A stretch of 64,000 nucleotides of DNA, taken from contig DATHOA010000200.1 in assembly GCA_035485475.1 (NCBI GenBank), positions 1 through 64,000 on the forward strand. The letters are read 5' to 3'. The position numbers and the translations under genes are program-made. The stretch comes from DAIDKA01 sp035485475 (GTDB lineage: Bacteria; Pseudomonadota; Gammaproteobacteria; Steroidobacterales; Steroidobacteraceae). A model generated the notes under the pieces. It was not told where the DNA came from. It saw only the letters and a list, made by a program, of their open reading frames with translations, and searched no databases. Shown here one piece after another: positions 51,410 through 59,732 of the stretch (positions are counted from its first letter, which is position 1; each line of letters begins with the position of its first letter).

Positions 51410-53031
51410 GTGCGCACCATATGCTGCAGCGCCGGAATATCCAGCCTGAGTCCTGCACCACTTAAAGATAATTCGATGAGAAACACTGCCACGAGGCAAA
51501 CAATGGCAATCGACACGTGGCGTAACTCACGTCTGGAGATCACCTTGGCGCGCGTCGGAAATGCCGGCCCGACCTCGGCAAGGACCGTCAGCCCGGTCAG
51601 CTGCGCAACGGCACTGGCCGACCCGAGCACCGGATTGAATTGATCCAGTGCATAGGCCAGCGCGAGACCCGCCGCCAGCGCCACCACCAGTACTTCGGCA
51701 AGCAGCGCGGAGCGCTTGGGTGAAACGGGCTTGAAACTGACCGTCGGGGGCTGGACGATGTGGAACCCCACCGAACCGGCAGCATCGGCGCTTTGGCCGA
51801 GTTTGGACTTATCGTAGCTGGACAGCAGCGCGGCGTACTGCGCCTTGTTGATGTCGTAGTCACGTGTCAGCTGCGAATACTCGGCTTCAACCTGCGGCGC
51901 CGTGTCCACCAACTGGTGCAGGTCGTGTGCCTTGCTCTCGTGCTGTTCGAGCTGGGTACGCAAATCAGCAATTTCCACGTCGGTCTTGTTGAGGGCCAGC
52001 TGGATGCTCTGAAAAACCGGGTTGCTGCTGGCGCCCGTGGCGGCTGCCGCGGCGGCATCCCCGCTACGCAAACTGACGATCTCGGCTGCGCGCCGCGCCT
52101 TCAGTGAGGCCAGCGCCGCGCGGGTCGCGATCACATCCGGATGCTTGTCGGTGAACTTCAGCAGCAGCTCATCCAGATGCGCCTGCGTGGCGGCGATTTC
52201 AGAGGCCGTATCCGTCGCCGGCGACCCATTCGCGTTGGACGGTTGCACGACGGAGGAAGCCAGCACGGCGGCGTTGCCGTGGAGCTGCCCCTCCAGCGTC
52301 GCACGGCGGTTCTGCGCCATCAGCAAGGTGATCTTGGCCTCCGCCACGGCCTGGTTTTCCTTCTGCATCTGGGCAAAGTAGCCCCCGTCATCGTTCGGCA
52401 GCAGGCCCAGGTGCTGCGACTTGAACGCGGCCAGTTTGTCCTCCGAGGTCTGCAGGCGCTTTTCGTACTCCTTGAGCTGTGACCCCAGGAACTCCTGCGC
52501 GTGTTCGGAGCCTTGACGCTTGCCGCCCATAGTCTGCGCGATCAGGGTATCCAGCAGCACGCTGACCACCTTGAAGGCATGGCCACGATCCTCGTCCTGG
52601 TAGGTGATATCGAAGGTTGCCCCCGCCGAGCCGGGCTGCCCCGAGCGGTCATCGATGCTCTGCACGGCCATCTGAATTCGTTTGCGGATCTGCGCCAGGG
52701 GGATCTGCGCGGCGCCCGGATCGGCGGCGCATTCGGGCAGCATTCCTGCCGCATTGACGATCCTGCACAGCTGCGCATCCACCAGCAGTGATTGCTGGAC
52801 ATACGACAGCTGTACGCCCACGTCCTGATCGTTGGTCAGATCCTTCAGTGCCGGCTTCAGCGCGGTGCGGCTATCCACCAGCACCTGCGTCTCGGCTTCG
52901 TAGCGGTCGGGCATCGAGAACACGATGCCCCATCCCACAAAGGCCGCAACCATCGCCGCGCCGACTGCCGGCCAGCGGTAACGCCAGACACCGACGAACT
53001 GATCGAATAGTTGCTGCAATGACGGATTCAA
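51400..53031 (-). CDS. Wzz/GumC-like polysaccharide chain-length determinant (XrtA locus type)
   Basis: This protein of about 543 residues has an N-terminal membrane helix (about 20-40), a long periplasmic coiled-coil region (about 160-430) and a C-terminal helix pair (about 455-475 and 510-530). The N-terminus PSLQQLFDQFVGVWRYRW matches the Wzz domain of XrtA-system chain-length proteins. The start is most likely TTG 53031, with GGAG 5-6 nt upstream, rather than TTG 53049. It partners the BY-kinase that follows. Confidence 0.88.
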   Translation of the reverse strand: MNPSLQQLFDQFVGVWRYRWPAVGAAMVAAFVGWGIVFSMPDRYEAETQVLVDSRTALKPALKDLTNDQDVGVQLSYVQQSLLVDAQLCRIVNAAGMLPECAADPGAAQIPLAQIRKRIQMAVQSIDDRSGQPGSAGATFDITYQDEDRGHAFKVVSVLLDTLIAQTMGGKRQGSEHAQEFLGSQLKEYEKRLQTSEDKLAAFKSQHLGLLPNDDGGYFAQMQKENQAVAEAKITLLMAQNRRATLEGQLHGNAAVLASSVVQPSNANGSPATDTASEIAATQAHLDELLLKFTDKHPDVIATRAALASLKARRAAEIVSLRSGDAAAAAATGASSNPVFQSIQLALNKTDVEIADLRTQLEQHESKAHDLHQLVDTAPQVEAEYSQLTRDYDINKAQYAALLSSYDKSKLGQSADAAGSVGFHIVQPPTVSFKPVSPKRSALLAEVLVVALAAGLALAYALDQFNPVLGSASAVAQLTGLTVLAEVGPAFPTRAKVISRRELRHVSIAIVCLVAVFLIELSLSGAGLRLDIPALQHMVRTWV

Positions 53032-53050
53032 GCTGACTCCTTCAATCAAT

Positions 53051-53668
53051 TCAGAACCGGCTCTCGGGCACTACCAGTACATCTCCCGGCTGCAAGCGCA
53101 GATTCTGACTCATGTCACCATTGTTCACGAGCGCCTCGAGCCGCACCGCGAGCTGCAGCTGCCGACCCTGCTCCATGCGCACGATGTGTGCGCGATTGCC
53201 CGCGGCAAAGTTGGCAAGACCGCCGACCGCCAGCACGGCATCCAGGACGGTCATGCCCTCGCGATAAGGGACCGCTGCCGGATGCAGCACCTGTCCGATT
53301 ACTTTCACCTGGCTGAACGCACTCGCCGGCTTGGTGACGATGATGTTGACTTGGGGTGCCTTGACATAGACGGCGAGCACCTTCTCCACGTCTCTGGCAA
53401 GCGTCAACGGTGTCTTGCCGACTGCCGGCATATCTTCCACCAGTGGCGTGGAGATCTTGCCGTCGGGACGCACCGGTACCGTCACCGTGAGTTCAGGGTT
53501 GCGCCACACGAAAACCTGCAGCTCATCTCCCGGGCCAATAATGTAGTCCGGAGTCACAGCGGGGGTGGCCGGCGTAACCGTTGGCGCCTGGGCCGGCTCT
53601 GCCGCAGCTGCACTCCAGTTGAGGAGTACGCACAGCACACCGGCGCCGATACTGAGTTTACATATCAT
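53051..53668 (-). CDS. Wza-like polysaccharide export protein (XrtA locus type)
   Basis: This 205-residue protein has a signal peptide (cleaved near SAAAA), a poly_export domain beginning DYIIGPGDELQVFVW and a SLBB-type domain VKVIGQVLHPAAVPYREGMTVLDAV in its middle. The C-terminus ends in VVPESRF, typical of the short PEP-CTERM-locus export proteins (TIGR03027). ATG 53668 (MICKLSIG) is preferred to ATG 53776. It is the first gene of a minus-strand export operon through rfbB. Confidence 0.9.
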   Translation of the reverse strand: MICKLSIGAGVLCVLLNWSAAAAEPAQAPTVTPATPAVTPDYIIGPGDELQVFVWRNPELTVTVPVRPDGKISTPLVEDMPAVGKTPLTLARDVEKVLAVYVKAPQVNIIVTKPASAFSQVKVIGQVLHPAAVPYREGMTVLDAVLAVGGLANFAAGNRAHIVRMEQGRQLQLAVRLEALVNNGDMSQNLRLQPGDVLVVPESRF

Positions 53669-53898
53669 CCCTAATAACTCCGCCAAACGCCTTCCCTTGC
53701 TCTGGCCTGCCACATGGTAGCGGAACTGCCCCTCAGTCTCGATGCGGCACACACTCATTTCGGTGTCGTGGCGCATTGGTGAATTCGTTGCTTCTTCCTC
53801 GTTTCGTGCGGCTGCGACTCGCGCTGGAGCAGGAGCGTGTGATTTGTCTCATTATCGTGCACAGCTACGGCCCCAACCCTTGTGCCGTCATGCCCAGG

Positions 53899-53911
53899 TC
53901 AGTCAAACTGA
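53899..53911. promoter_or_regulatory. Inverted repeat in the 404-bp divergent export/initiating-transferase region
   Basis: TCAGT-CAA-ACTGA is a perfect 5-bp inverted repeat whose arms equal those of the palindrome at 20742 (there with a 4-bp spacer). It lies about 80 bp upstream of the sigma-54-like element at 53978. Possible activator or repressor site; the spacer difference weakens the match. Confidence 0.35.
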
Positions 53912-53977
53912 TGCGCAACCTGCCATGGCATGCCCGGAGTGGATCGAATAATCACAGGCTCCCTCTGCGGTCGTCAT

Positions 53978-53994
53978 GGGCATAACAGTTGCAT
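53978..53994 (+). promoter_or_regulatory. Sigma-54-like promoter upstream of the initiating sugar transferase
   Basis: GGGCAT-N5-TTGCAT keeps the invariant GG-N10-GC spacing (GG at 53979-53980, GC at 53991-53992) and a good -12 box, but the -24 box differs from TGGCAC at two positions. Predicted start about 54003, 70 bp before ATG 54073. Weaker than the element at 33315. Confidence 0.45.
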
Positions 53995-54072
53995 GCTATG
54001 TAGGTGCAGGATTACAGCGGTACAGGTATGGCGGCTTAGAATAGTAATGGCGCCCCAGGCGTAAGGTTTCGC

Positions 54073-55488
54073 ATGTCTTCGGTAATGGAATCAGTCTCCC
54101 ATCGGCGCGTGCGGCTCGGCAATGTCGAGCCCGCGGCAGTTGCGCTGTTGAAACAGCTGGATCCGCTGATCGTCATTTGCACGCTTTTTGCCTGTGAATT
54201 GGCGTACCGCGACCGATTCACCCCTTCGCTGGGCGCCTACGCCGCGCTCGCCTACATCCTTACCGGGCAGCTGTTCAGCCGGCTCAACATTCGCGAATCC
54301 GGCCACGCTTTTTCGGATTTCTCCCGCACCTACGGACCCATTCTGCTGCAATGGGCTTCGGTCGTCGCCATGCTCCTTTTTGCGGCATTCGCCTTCAAGG
54401 TGAGCTCGGATATGTCGCGCCGGGTGGTGCTGACCTGGTTTTGCGTCACCCCCGTGGCACTGTCAGCGGCACACGTCCTGCGGCGGCGCGCGCATTGGTT
54501 CGCCGCCAATGGCGCCTCCGCCCCCCGCCACATCATCATCGGGGCGAATGCGGTCGGCTTTGAGCTGGCACGCCGCATGTCGACCAAAGGCTTTCTGGGC
54601 TACTTTGACTTCCGCAGCATGGACCGCGTCGCCCACATGGTGGAGCCGGACAAGCTGGCGGGCCATTGCAAGGATGTGGCCGAATATGTCCGGCGCCATA
54701 ACGTGAACATGGTGTACATCGCGCTGCCGCTGTCAAACGTCCCGCGGATGAGTGAGCTGGTGAATGCCCTGCGCGATACCACCGCCTCGGTCTATTTCGT
54801 ACCGGACGCCTTCGCGTTCGATCTGATCCAGGGACGCCTGGTCGAGATCAACGGCATGCCCGCCCTTTCGGTTTGCGATACTCCGTTCCATGGCATTGAC
54901 GCGGTGCTCAAACGTGCCACCGATCTGGTGCTGGCCAGCATCGGACTGCTGCTGATCAGCCCCCTCATGCTGGCCATAGCCGCCGCGGTAAAGTTCACGT
55001 CGAAGGGTCCGATCCTCTTTCGCCAGCGCCGTTATGGGCTGAACGGCGAAGAGATTCTGGTGTACAAGTTCCGCTCCATGAAGACGACCGAAGACGGCCC
55101 GATCATCTTGCAGGCTACCAAGGAGGATCCTCGCGTCACTCCGTTCGGTCGCTTCATCCGCCGCACCTCGCTGGATGAGCTGCCGCAGTTGTTCAACGTG
55201 CTTCAGGGCAAGATGAGCCTGGTGGGACCGCGGCCCCATGCGATTGCGCACAATGAGATGTATCGCAAACTCATCAGTGGCTACATGATCCGCCACAAGG
55301 TGCGGCCGGGGATTACGGGCCTGGCCCAGGTAAATGGCTTGCGGGGCGAGACCGAAACCATCGAAAAGATGCGCGAACGCGTCCGATACGACCTTGAATA
55401 CCTGCGGCACTGGTCACCGTGGCTGGACATCACGATCCTGTGGCGCACGCTGGGACTGATGATTCGCGGCAGCAAGAGCGCTTATTAG
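54073..55488 (+). CDS. Undecaprenyl-phosphate glucose phosphotransferase (EpsB/WcaJ-like)
   Basis: This 471-residue polyprenyl-phosphate hexose-1-phosphate transferase has about four N-terminal helices, a CoA-binding-like middle domain, one more helix (about 290-310) and the catalytic bacterial sugar transferase domain with FRQRRYGLNGEEILVYKFRSM shortened here to KFRSM, TKEDPRVTPFGRFIRRTSLDELPQ core DELPQ, LVGPRPH and KVRPGITGLAQVNG core PGITGLAQ. It starts repeat-unit assembly on undecaprenyl phosphate. It is divergent from the export operon. Confidence 0.93.
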   Translation: MSSVMESVSHRRVRLGNVEPAAVALLKQLDPLIVICTLFACELAYRDRFTPSLGAYAALAYILTGQLFSRLNIRESGHAFSDFSRTYGPILLQWASVVAMLLFAAFAFKVSSDMSRRVVLTWFCVTPVALSAAHVLRRRAHWFAANGASAPRHIIIGANAVGFELARRMSTKGFLGYFDFRSMDRVAHMVEPDKLAGHCKDVAEYVRRHNVNMVYIALPLSNVPRMSELVNALRDTTASVYFVPDAFAFDLIQGRLVEINGMPALSVCDTPFHGIDAVLKRATDLVLASIGLLLISPLMLAIAAAVKFTSKGPILFRQRRYGLNGEEILVYKFRSMKTTEDGPIILQATKEDPRVTPFGRFIRRTSLDELPQLFNVLQGKMSLVGPRPHAIAHNEMYRKLISGYMIRHKVRPGITGLAQVNGLRGETETIEKMRERVRYDLEYLRHWSPWLDITILWRTLGLMIRGSKSAY

Positions 55489-55584
55489 CTTTGAGGGAAG
55501 CGCTGGTTGGATCCCTGAAGATGATTATTGTATACGGCCTATCGGACGTGTACCCTTGCGGCCGCTCTCGGCCGTACAGCCCGC

Positions 55585-55660
55585 GTCCCCATCGTCTAGA
55601 GGCCCAGGACATCGCCCTTTCACGGCGGTAACACGAGTTCGAATCTCGTTGGGGACGCCA
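55585..55660 (+). tRNA. tRNA-Glu (TTC anticodon)
   Basis: The 76-nt cloverleaf has a perfect 7-bp acceptor stem (GTCCCCA with TGGGGAC), D-arm CGTCTAGAGGCCCAGGACA core, anticodon loop CCTTTCACG with anticodon TTC, T-arm ACGAGTTCGAATCTCGT and an encoded CCA end. tRNA 3' ends are common integration sites; unfamiliar small ORFs and a truncated gene follow. Confidence 0.95.
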
Positions 55661-55753
55661 ATAGATACAAGGGGTTAGAGCGAATCCGGATCGAGAAAAG
55701 CCGCCGTACGGAACCTGTACGGAAAGAATCCGCAGATTGCAGATGAAAACCCC

Positions 55754-55773
55754 GTGACTGCCCGCACAGTCAC
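55754..55773. other. Hairpin-forming repeat after tRNA-Glu
   Basis: GTGACTG-CCCGCA-CAGTCAC is a perfect 7-bp stem with a 6-nt loop, 94 bp after the tRNA. There is no T tract. It could be a processing or termination structure or part of the inserted segment. The rest of 55661-55824 shows only a short GTACGGAA direct repeat. Confidence 0.35.
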
Positions 55774-55824
55774 CCCCTGAGACCCCGGAGGACACTGGCA
55801 TCCTGGCAAGACAGGGAGTCCGCC

Positions 55825-55962
55825 GTGTCGAAGTGGGTGCTCATGATCGTGGCTCTGGTCGGGGCTATGACGCACCCGGAAAATTGGAGCCTGATGGAGT
55901 ACTTGGGCGTCCTATACGCGATGCGCGAGACGTGGCCGTGCGCGAAGTCGCAGGCCCAATGA
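55825..55962 (+). CDS. Small hypothetical protein (45 aa) with one hydrophobic segment
   Basis: GTG 55825 has GGGAG 7 nt upstream. The product starts MSKWVLMIVALVGAM, a hydrophobic helix, then a short hydrophilic tail. Its stop overlaps the next start as ATGA, which supports a real translated gene coupled to the 174-aa protein. No family recognised; small coupled ORFs like these are typical of mobile elements. Confidence 0.5.
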   Translation: MSKWVLMIVALVGAMTHPENWSLMEYLGVLYAMRETWPCAKSQAQ

Positions 55963-56483
55963 GCGACACCACGCCGAGCAACGCAGCCACCCCACGCCGC
56001 GAACCCACTTTCGCAGACTTCCTCGTCGATCCTTTAGCGCCGGAGTCGAGGCGAACCCGACGTGATTTGTTGATCGCTAGCACAGTCGGTGCGCTAGCGG
56101 CTTTGGGCGGCCTCGTACCGACGAAGATATCGGCGCTCGGTATCGACCTCTCGCTAGGCGCACAGAAGGGCCTCACGTGGGCGCTGGCGGCCGTGGTCTT
56201 ATATCTCAGCGTCGCGTTCGCGGTGTACGGCCTCTCGGACTACTTCAACTGGCGGCTCCGATACCAGAATTACAGGGAGCGCATCGAGAACGATTCTGAG
56301 GGTTGGACGGAACAGGACCAGCAGGAGTACGACGACATGAAGCGCCGTGTCGGGGATGTCTCTCGGCTGTATGTACGTGCACCGCATGTAGCGTGGGCGC
56401 GCCTCGTGGTCGATATCTTTGCACCGCCAGTGCTCGGACTCGCGGCGTGCATCAGCCTGTGTTTCAGGGCTTGGTTAGGGTAA
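55959..56483 (+). CDS. Hypothetical membrane protein (174 aa)
   Basis: From ATG 55959 the product has a polar N-terminus, two hydrophobic segments (about 45-65 and 72-92: WALAAVVLYLSVAFAVYGL), a charged middle with ERIENDSEGWTEQDQQEYDDMKRR, and a hydrophobic C-terminal helix (about 145-170). It is coupled by ATGA to the 45-aa ORF. I do not recognise the family. Its position after tRNA-Glu suggests acquired DNA. Confidence 0.65.
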   Translation: MSDTTPSNAATPRREPTFADFLVDPLAPESRRTRRDLLIASTVGALAALGGLVPTKISALGIDLSLGAQKGLTWALAAVVLYLSVAFAVYGLSDYFNWRLRYQNYRERIENDSEGWTEQDQQEYDDMKRRVGDVSRLYVRAPHVAWARLVVDIFAPPVLGLAACISLCFRAWLG

Positions 56484-56493
56484 GGGGCGTCCA

Positions 56494-56760
56494 GTGATTT
56501 ACTCGATCATCATGGGAGTGGTCTTAGGGTTGAGCCCGGGTCCGCAATTCCGCATATATGCCACGCTTGATCCCGATTGCACTGCGCAGTCCGCGCAGGC
56601 GTCCGCTCGGACGATGACAGCCGCGATGGCTACAAAGGGTTTGCAGTTGAACGTGACCAATGCTCAGTGCGTAGACGCTGCCACGCTGCGCGGACTGACG
56701 GATGACATGACCCCCGTGTTCAAGGATAAGGGCACCCTGACCTTTGCCAGAAACCTGTAG
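56494..56760 (+). CDS. Hypothetical protein (88 aa), possibly exported
   Basis: GTG 56494 begins 10 bp after the 174-aa ORF, preceded by a GGGG run. The N-terminus MIYSIIMGVVLGLSPG is hydrophobic and could be a signal or anchor; two Cys (in PDCTAQ and NAQCVD) lie about 30 residues apart. No recognised family. Confidence 0.5.
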   Translation: MIYSIIMGVVLGLSPGPQFRIYATLDPDCTAQSAQASARTMTAAMATKGLQLNVTNAQCVDAATLRGLTDDMTPVFKDKGTLTFARNL

Positions 56761-56797
56761 GAATGGCACCGGCCAGCGTCCCCTAGGAGCACACTCA

Positions 56798-57064
56798 ATG
56801 ACCGACGAGCCAAAGCGCCCTACCCAATGGTTTTCGGTAGAGAAGCCGTTTTCCTTCGGCCTATCAACAAAGGGGGAGCTGATGATCGAATGGGAGATTG
56901 CCGTACCGGAAATCCCCGGTCTGTCCGGTAAAGCACTCCCCGCCGTTCTTGTTGGGGTGCTGGTACCAGCGGAAGAAGTAAAAAACCTGATGCAGTGCCT
57001 CGAAGGGACGAAAACCATCCGGGAAACGCTATCTGCAAAAGAACCAGAGCGAGGCGCTCACTGA
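56798..57064 (+). CDS. Hypothetical protein (88 aa)
   Basis: ATG 56798 has an AGGAG ribosome-binding site 8 nt upstream. The 88-residue product is soluble, with a central beta-type stretch (STKGELMIEWEIAVPEIPG core MIEWEIAVP) and a C-terminal helix. It contains VPEIP internally but lacks the hydrophobic helix and basic tail of a sorting signal. No family recognised. The following 57065-57194 shows no gene. Confidence 0.55.
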   Translation: MTDEPKRPTQWFSVEKPFSFGLSTKGELMIEWEIAVPEIPGLSGKALPAVLVGVLVPAEEVKNLMQCLEGTKTIRETLSAKEPERGAH

Positions 57065-57194
57065 GGCCGCGAAGCTTGACGGCAATCAAGCTCACAATCA
57101 TTCGAATTTGCAAAGACGCGTTCATGCCGCAGCGGGTTGCGCCGTCTCAAGCACAGGGGCGGCTTGGACGGCGGGCACCTTGGCACTCGGGTAG

Positions 57195-57815
57195 AAGGCC
57201 AACGTCGCGTTCTGCCGCGCGGCCTTTTACAGCTCGGCACATCATGACGTGACCGCAATGCGGGGCCGCAAGATTGCCATTATCGGCGCCGGCTCCTCTG
57301 CCATTGACCTGGCCGCGCCCATGCATGCAGCAGGCGTGGATGTCCACGTGGTGGCGCGACGCGAGCGAATCCTGTTTCACGAGAAACTACGTCTGCGCGC
57401 CGCGCAGCGTCATCTTGGCCCGTCGCCGGGCTGGTTCATGAGAGAGAGAATTGCGGGTCTGCCGCCGCACTTGGGTGCAGCCCTCCAGGAACCACTGGTC
57501 AAAGGCAATCAGATCAGTGTTCGCTTTACTCAGCAGCACGCAAAGGCAGGCGAACTGCTGATTGATCATGTGATTGCCGCCACGGGCTATCGAGTCGACC
57601 TACAGCGGTTGGCCCTCCTGGATTCCGCCCTGCGCAACAGGATCCGCAGCGTCGCTGAAACGCCGGTCCTGAACCGCAACTTCGAATCCTCGGTGAAGGG
57701 ACTGTACTTCGTCGGACTTGTATCGGCCAACAGCTTCGGACCCCTGACGCGTTTTGCCTACGGCGCCGGATTCACCGCCACATACATCATGCCGGCATTG
57801 ACGTCAGCGAAATGA
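57195..57815 (+). pseudogene. 5'-truncated FAD/NAD(P)-dependent oxidoreductase
   Basis: The frame is open only from 57195 (in-frame TAG at 57192) and codes for the C-terminal part of a flavin-dependent monooxygenase-like oxidoreductase: YSSAHHDVTAMRGRK just before the NAD(P) site AIIGAGSSAIDLA, then IDHVIAATGYRVDL and LYFVGLVSANSFGP. The N-terminal FAD-binding half (about 150 residues) is missing. Homology-like sequence begins about 57228, upstream of the first ATG (57261), so this is a broken gene. The break coincides with the end of the post-tRNA segment. Confidence 0.75.
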
Positions 57816-57888
57816 TCGTGACTGCAGTCCGTGTTCATGTCGGACAGATCTGACAGACCGGGCGCCGCCATTTGCTACACACTAGCGA

Positions 57889-58323
57889 ATGAGTGAAACC
57901 TGCGAATTCAAGAATGCGCCGATCGCTCCTGCATGGATTCTCGCGGGCAGTCCAAGAGCCCGGGTTGCCCTGCTTTCCGGAAGCACTGACGGCACCTCGT
58001 TTACGGTCATGTGGGATTGCACGGCGGGGCGCTTCAACTGGTTCTACGCGATTGACGAAACCGTCTACATATTGGAGGGCGCCGTCACCCTCACGTTGCC
58101 GTCCGGTGCCACGCGGCAGCTGGTTGCAGGCAGCAATTACTTCTTTGCCCGTGGCACGCAGGCACAATGGCAGATCGACAGCTACGTGCGTAAGGTCGCG
58201 TTCTGCCAGGAACCGATGTCCGGCAAGCTGATGCTCGCCGCGCGGATTTTCCGCGGACTGAAGCGAGTAGTGGTGTGGGGGCCCGCGCCGAAACGGGGGC
58301 TCAGGATGTTCGAGACAAGCTGA
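57889..58323 (+). CDS. Cupin domain protein
   Basis: This 144-residue protein has a cupin barrel pattern: FTVMWDCTAGRFNWFYAIDETVYILEG core DETVYILEG as motif 1, and LVAGSNYFFARGTQAQWQ core GSNYFFARG as motif 2. The usual metal-binding His residues are not all present. It resembles DUF861/EutQ-like sugar- or amine-related cupins. Its 3' end overlaps the convergent glycosyltransferase by 23 bp. Confidence 0.8.
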   Translation: MSETCEFKNAPIAPAWILAGSPRARVALLSGSTDGTSFTVMWDCTAGRFNWFYAIDETVYILEGAVTLTLPSGATRQLVAGSNYFFARGTQAQWQIDSYVRKVAFCQEPMSGKLMLAARIFRGLKRVVVWGPAPKRGLRMFETS

Positions 58324-59551
58324 GCACGGGCAGGCTTCCCCGTTCGCTGGCAGCGGCACCCCCGGCGCGAAACAGCGCCGCCAGTTTGGAGGCCTCGAGA
58401 TCGACGTTGTGACGAGAGGTCACGCGCTCGAATCCTGCATTGCCCATCTTTTGCAGCTGTTCGACCGGCGTTGCCAGGCATTCGCGAACGGCTTGTTCCA
58501 GCGCCTCCGCGGAACCGGCGGGAAACAGCCAACCGTTTTCACCCGAACGAACCAGCTCCGGGATGCCGGCAATATACGTAGTCAAAACCGGTCGGCGCAG
58601 CGCCATGGCCTCCATGATGACCACCGGCAGCCCCTCCGCAAAGCTCGGCAGCACGAGTGCACGGGCGGCCAGGATCTCGTTTCTGACCTTTGCCGCGCTG
58701 ATCCAGCCAGTGATGCGCACCTGCGCACTCAGCCCCAGCTGCACGATTCGCTGCTCCAGTTCGGCCCGCATCGGGCCGTCGCCCGCCAGCACCAGCTGCA
58801 CGGGAATACCCGAGGCAACCAGGCGCCCGACTACCTCGAGCAACAGCCGCTGGCCCTTCGCCGCGCACAGTCGCCCGATACACACGATCGTGCCGTTGGC
58901 CGGTAATGGCGCTGCCGGCACATCGTAGAAGGACTTCTCGAGGCCGCAATGGATAACCTTCACCTTCGACCAGTCGCGGGGGTCACACCGCAAATAAAGC
59001 TGGCTCCTGCCGTAGGAACTGATGGCTACGGCGAATTCGCCGTGGTGAATCTTCTGATCGAGGCCCCAGTTCCTGAGGAATTCGTTGGGCCCATGTGCCG
59101 TGAAACTGTACGGCGGTCCGCCCAGCGCACGGGCCAGCATGACGATTTCCGTCGAATTGTCGCCGAAATGAACGTGAATCCGCTGCGCCCCGAACTCCCT
59201 GACCCATTCCAGGATCCGGCATGCCTCCATGATGTAGATCAGATGGTAGGGAAGCGGCCGCTCCGAGTCGCGCGACATATGGGCGGCCAGCCGCAAGGCG
59301 CCTATGAATTTAAGCGGACTGCGCAACAGCTTAGCGATGGTGGGCAGGATCAGTGCGGCCAGTCCTGCGCGCAGTACGTGTCGGGTGCGGGTGCACTCAT
59401 CCTGATCCTGCGCGTCCGGGAGTTCATTCTCCCAGCCACGCAGTGCTACGCGCAGGATCTCGAACCCCTGGCGCTCGAGGGCGTGGATTTCGCGCCGAAT
59501 GAAGCTGTGACTCGCTTTCGGATATTCGTTGACGAAGTAGGCAATCTTCAA
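58301..59551 (-). CDS. GT4 family glycosyltransferase
   Basis: This 416-residue GT-B enzyme has an N-terminal domain with YFVNEYPKASHSFIRREI, HVHFGDNSTE and SFTAHGPNEF, and a C-terminal domain with IVCIGRLCAAKGQ and the EX7E-type motif PSFAEGLPVVIMEAMAL. It resembles colanic-acid WcaL/AmsK-type transferases. The start appears to be TTG 59551. It adds a sugar in the repeat unit, identity unknown. Confidence 0.9.
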   Translation of the reverse strand: MKIAYFVNEYPKASHSFIRREIHALERQGFEILRVALRGWENELPDAQDQDECTRTRHVLRAGLAALILPTIAKLLRSPLKFIGALRLAAHMSRDSERPLPYHLIYIMEACRILEWVREFGAQRIHVHFGDNSTEIVMLARALGGPPYSFTAHGPNEFLRNWGLDQKIHHGEFAVAISSYGRSQLYLRCDPRDWSKVKVIHCGLEKSFYDVPAAPLPANGTIVCIGRLCAAKGQRLLLEVVGRLVASGIPVQLVLAGDGPMRAELEQRIVQLGLSAQVRITGWISAAKVRNEILAARALVLPSFAEGLPVVIMEAMALRRPVLTTYIAGIPELVRSGENGWLFPAGSAEALEQAVRECLATPVEQLQKMGNAGFERVTSRHNVDLEASKLAALFRAGGAAASERGSLPVLSLSRTS

Positions 59552-59732
59552 GACGGCAAACGTCTGACAAGGAAGTGATTCGATACTAGCATGGCGTTTC
59601 GCACGCCAACGCCTGGCGCGGGCGCGTCGAACAGAACAGGAAAAATGAACGGCGGATTTTCCGATTCTCCTACAGGCGGATCATTCCTCGTCCTACTCAC
59701 TGGCGACTGGCAACATCCAAGCTAGCATCGCT

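Noticed and set aside
56870..56950. VPEIP motif in the 88-aa protein as a possible VPEID-CTERM sorting signal for exosortase E
   Set aside because: The motif is internal, the next residues are not VPEID, and no following hydrophobic helix with basic tail exists.
55636..57230. A second copy of the tRNA-Glu 3' end marking the other border of an integrated element
   Set aside because: No repeat of the T-arm/acceptor sequence was found by eye up to the truncated gene, so no att pair is claimed.
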